The notes below the pieces were generated by a model. That model was not told the origin of the DNA. It saw only the letters and a list, made by a program, of their open reading frames with translations, and made no database searches. Positions 27,313 through 29,166 of a stretch of 29,166 nucleotides of DNA are shown in pieces. The first letter of the stretch is position 1; the number at the start of each line of letters is the position of its first letter. Position numbers and translations under genes: made by a program. Source of the DNA: Phoronis ovalis (Eukaryota > Phoronida > Phoronidae); contig JAOXYB010035951.1 of the NCBI GenBank assembly GCA_028565635.1, positions 1-29,166 of the forward strand, in the 5' to 3' direction.

Positions 27313-27608
27313 CTGAAACAAGACGCACACATGATGAGAATATACCTGTATGTTCTCGGGTCTAGCTTAAGCGTTTTGCTTGTATTTATAATATTGTACG
27401 TACAACAGATATTGGCCTCTATCCTATTCAAGAAATGTTTTGAAGGACTGGTATTATTCAAACATTGAATAGCACATATTTTCTTGAGTTATACTGAGGA
27501 GTACAGAAATCAGCACAAGAAACAAATAACCTTTGTAGACATGTTAATGGTAGTTCTTACACCAAACTGTGACCCCCAAACAGATTTGGTTAAATGTGCT
27601 GGGAAAAA

Positions 27609-27647
27609 ATATATATATATATAATGCCCCCCCCCCCCCCCCCCCCC
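27609..27647. repeat. Compound microsatellite: (AT)n followed by C21
   Basis: An alternating AT run at about 27609-27623 is followed, after ATG, by 21 consecutive C (27627-27647). On the minus strand, the sense strand of the transporter gene, this is G21, which could fold as a G-quadruplex. Such runs are prone to length errors in sequencing, so the exact count is uncertain. Confidence 0.95.
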
Positions 27648-27974
27648 GTTGAAATAACAGGAACATTTTTACCCCTAATCACGGAATCGGGCGTATAGTT
27701 AAGTGGCAGAAGGTTACATAATTACACAAGAGCCACCATCATGGGGATGGAAAGGTTAGCCTCTCTTGCCCACATACATATACATTATGATTTCAAACAT
27801 GAGATAGACAAAATAATAACACGATTCGCCCAAATGCACCAACGAAATAGGGAACTTCAAAGCATTATTTATTAATGACGCTAACGGCTTAGATGCCATT
27901 TCTCATCTTTACTACAAGTTTAACATTTCATAAAAGTTTGGTTTTTCAAAAGGCACTTTCCAAATTTGGAACTG

Positions 27975-28007
27975 GGATATGTAAAACTCTTTGAGTTTTA
28001 TATATCC
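27975..28007 (+). repeat. 15-bp-stem hairpin with 3-base loop
   Basis: GGATATGTAAAACTC (27975-27989), loop TTT, and GAGTTTTATATATCC (27993-28007) pair along the whole length. The only non-Watson-Crick position is a G opposite T, which is a wobble pair in a plus-strand RNA, so that RNA would pair fully. A near-perfect 33-base foldback is unlikely by chance and may be a transposon fragment or structured RNA. Confidence 0.8.
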
Positions 28008-28193
28008 TTGACATTATTAAGATTTCTCAAGAGTACTTGACTTATATTTCACTGATAATGGTTATATTCTGATACATACTAGTAGTACTTTTGATTATTT
28101 AATTTGTTTGCGTGAATTAGAACTAGGAAATATTTAATTTTGCTTGAAATTTTTAAAATATCAAATTTCGTATCTGGACAAATCCGAGATGGC

Positions 28194-28203
28194 CGCCATT
28201 TTG
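28194..28203 (-). promoter_or_regulatory. YY1-like site (AAAATGGCGG)
   Basis: The minus strand reads AAAATGGCGGCCATC. AANATGGCGG is the YY1 core motif, common near animal promoters and also in transposon promoters. It lies upstream of the known transporter exons, but no first exon is identified, so the role is unproven. Confidence 0.3.
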
Positions 28204-28456
28204 GGCTCAGCTAAATTATGGGATGTTCTTAGATTATATTATTTACAGAAAATAGATTAAGAATAAGTTAAAAGTAGTATCACGCTACTCAGTTCCGACG
28301 TATTCACTTCTTAACATACATTTGAATTGTGTGGAATTTTATTTGAAATAAACCTAGTAAAAAAGAACGAAAGAATAAAAAAGATGCTTTTCACCGACTT
28401 TCTGAATATCACTCAAATCACCAAAAGTGTATGATATTTAGGATTGCTGCTTTTTT

Positions 28457-28507
28457 GGGTTTGTACGTTTTCTTTCTTATGTTCTTTCTTTCTTGTTTCT
28501 TTTCTCC
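28457..28507 (+). repeat. Pyrimidine-rich tract
   Basis: A TTTC-rich low-complexity run, interrupted by a few purines, that ends in TTTTCTCC and is followed by CAATTTTCAG. It resembles a splice acceptor on the plus strand, but no coding exon follows, so it is best treated as a simple repeat. Confidence 0.6.
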
Positions 28508-28561
28508 AATTTTCAGCGAGCTGTACCTTGCAGATGGCCAAATGTAGAGACATACCACCTA

Positions 28562-28990
28562 ACGTATGACATCCCTGGGGCAGGCCATTGTTGACCTTGA
28601 GTTGAAAAGGTCATTTAGGGTCAAATTTCTGAAACTGCTCAAAGCATCCAAATATGATGTTTTAAAGTTACACAGAGGCAATCTTGATAACCTTTGAGGC
28701 TATCTAGGTGCCAAAAGGCATCTTTGGTATCTTTCAATCAATATGTGGATGAATTAATATGTCTAAACTAAAGAACGGTTGGTCATACAGGCTTGAGGTT
28801 TTACGTATGACATCCCCAGGGTGAGGATAGTTGAATTTGAGATTATTAGGTCATCTGGACGTCAAGAGGTCAAAATCTCCTAATTGTGTGAAACTTTCAA
28901 AAATGTGACTTTCATGTCACTTAGAGGTCATTCAAAAGTATTGAGGCATTTTGAATTTAATACCAAAACAATTTAAAGTTATTTTATTAA
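28562..28990. repeat. Two diverged tandem copies of a 241-bp repeat
   Basis: ACGTATGACATCCC starts at 28562 and again at 28803, 241 bp apart. Similarity continues through TTGA(A/C)(T/C)TTGAG, AGGTCAT, the (A/G)GGTCAAA block, GAAACT and a late TACCAAAA-like end, with many substitutions. The second copy fades near 28970-28990. AGGTCA-type words recur in both copies. It appears to be an old tandem or dispersed repeat; no coding function is seen. Confidence 0.75.
28608..28623 (+). promoter_or_regulatory. DR4-type nuclear receptor half-site pair
   Basis: AGGTCA (28608-28613), four bases, then GGGTCA (28618-28623) form a direct repeat with spacing 4, the arrangement preferred by several RXR heterodimers. 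It sits inside the first 241-bp repeat copy. Related AGGTCA words occur in the second copy at 28848, 28867 and 28925. Binding is inferred from motif only. Confidence 0.35.
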
Positions 28991-29166
28991 AATTCCTATT
29001 ATGATTTTTTGTTATTTAATTTGTTTACTGGTTTAGCATTGCCATTAACATTTAGAAGGTTAATAAATTTTCCAGACTTGTTAGTGTTCAACCATAACTT
29101 GATTACAAATTAGGACATTCACACATATACCACAGTCTGAATAAATCCATCCATTAATGTTCCGTA

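Larger units (their letters stand above)
27313..28456. other. Intronic or upstream sequence of the SLC51A-like gene, no exon recognised
   Basis: No minus-strand stretch here can be assigned to the missing N-terminal part of the transporter. Splice-like signals exist (for example GTGTAAGAA near 27561), but the adjacent frames do not resemble the family. It contains the AT/C21 microsatellite, a strong hairpin at 27975-28007 and a YY1-like site at 28194-28203. Confidence 0.45.

Noticed and set aside
27561-27602. Short candidate upstream exon of the transporter (minus strand, between CCCAG and GTGTAAG)
   Set aside because: The 40-odd bases give no family-like residues in any frame, and the phase needed by the next exon is not clearly met.
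28507-28560. Plus-strand splice acceptor after the pyrimidine tract
   Set aside because: TTTTCAG follows a long pyrimidine run, but the next bases encode no recognisable exon and the region enters the 241-bp repeat.

Overview
This is a stretch of animal nuclear DNA. Genes are interrupted by GT-AG introns, intergenic spaces are long, and the sequence is roughly two-thirds A+T with many small repeats. There is no bacterial operon structure and no CRISPR array. The gene set (an undivided Six1/2 homeobox gene and an SLC51A-type transporter), the base composition and the repeated TACATGTA-type words suggest a marine invertebrate, most likely a lophotrochozoan such as a bivalve mollusc. The species assignment is inference; the animal assignment is firm.

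Only two genes can be supported, both on the minus strand. (1) A complete two-exon Six1/2 (sine oculis family) transcription factor gene runs from the start codon at 8692 to the stop codon at 3998. Exon 1 (8088-8692) carries the whole SIX domain and homeodomain. A 3.8 kb intron follows, and exon 2 (3998-4250) encodes a short Ser/Asp/His-rich tail. The splice sites are in phase and give a 285-residue protein. (2) The last two coding exons of a gene for an organic solute transporter alpha-like (SLC51A/OST-alpha) membrane protein lie at 27060-27312 and 26196-26443. Its 5' exons were not found and probably lie beyond the right edge.

Layout: 1-3997 is gene-free 3' flank of Six1/2 and includes a 312-bp foldback DNA element (3213-3524) with 10-bp target-site duplications. 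3998-8692 is Six1/2. 8693-26195 is a 17.5 kb interval with no supportable gene, as often found around developmental regulators. It holds degenerate tandem repeats, a GC-richer repeat-like patch (about 19261-19620), several motif clusters that could be enhancers or a boundary, and the probable 3' UTR of the transporter. 26196-27312 is the transporter's 3' end. 27313-29166 holds an intron or upstream sequence with an AT/poly-C microsatellite, a strong RNA-type hairpin, a YY1-like site and two diverged copies of a 241-bp repeat carrying nuclear-receptor half-sites.

The two genes share orientation but have no evident functional link: Six1/2 acts in the nucleus with Eya/Dac partners in sensory, muscle and placode-like development, while OST-alpha proteins move steroid and bile-acid-like solutes across basolateral membranes. 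I found no convincing new protein system. The most distinctive items are the foldback element, the hairpins, the repeat carrying nuclear-receptor-like sites, and the CTCF-like pair between the genes.
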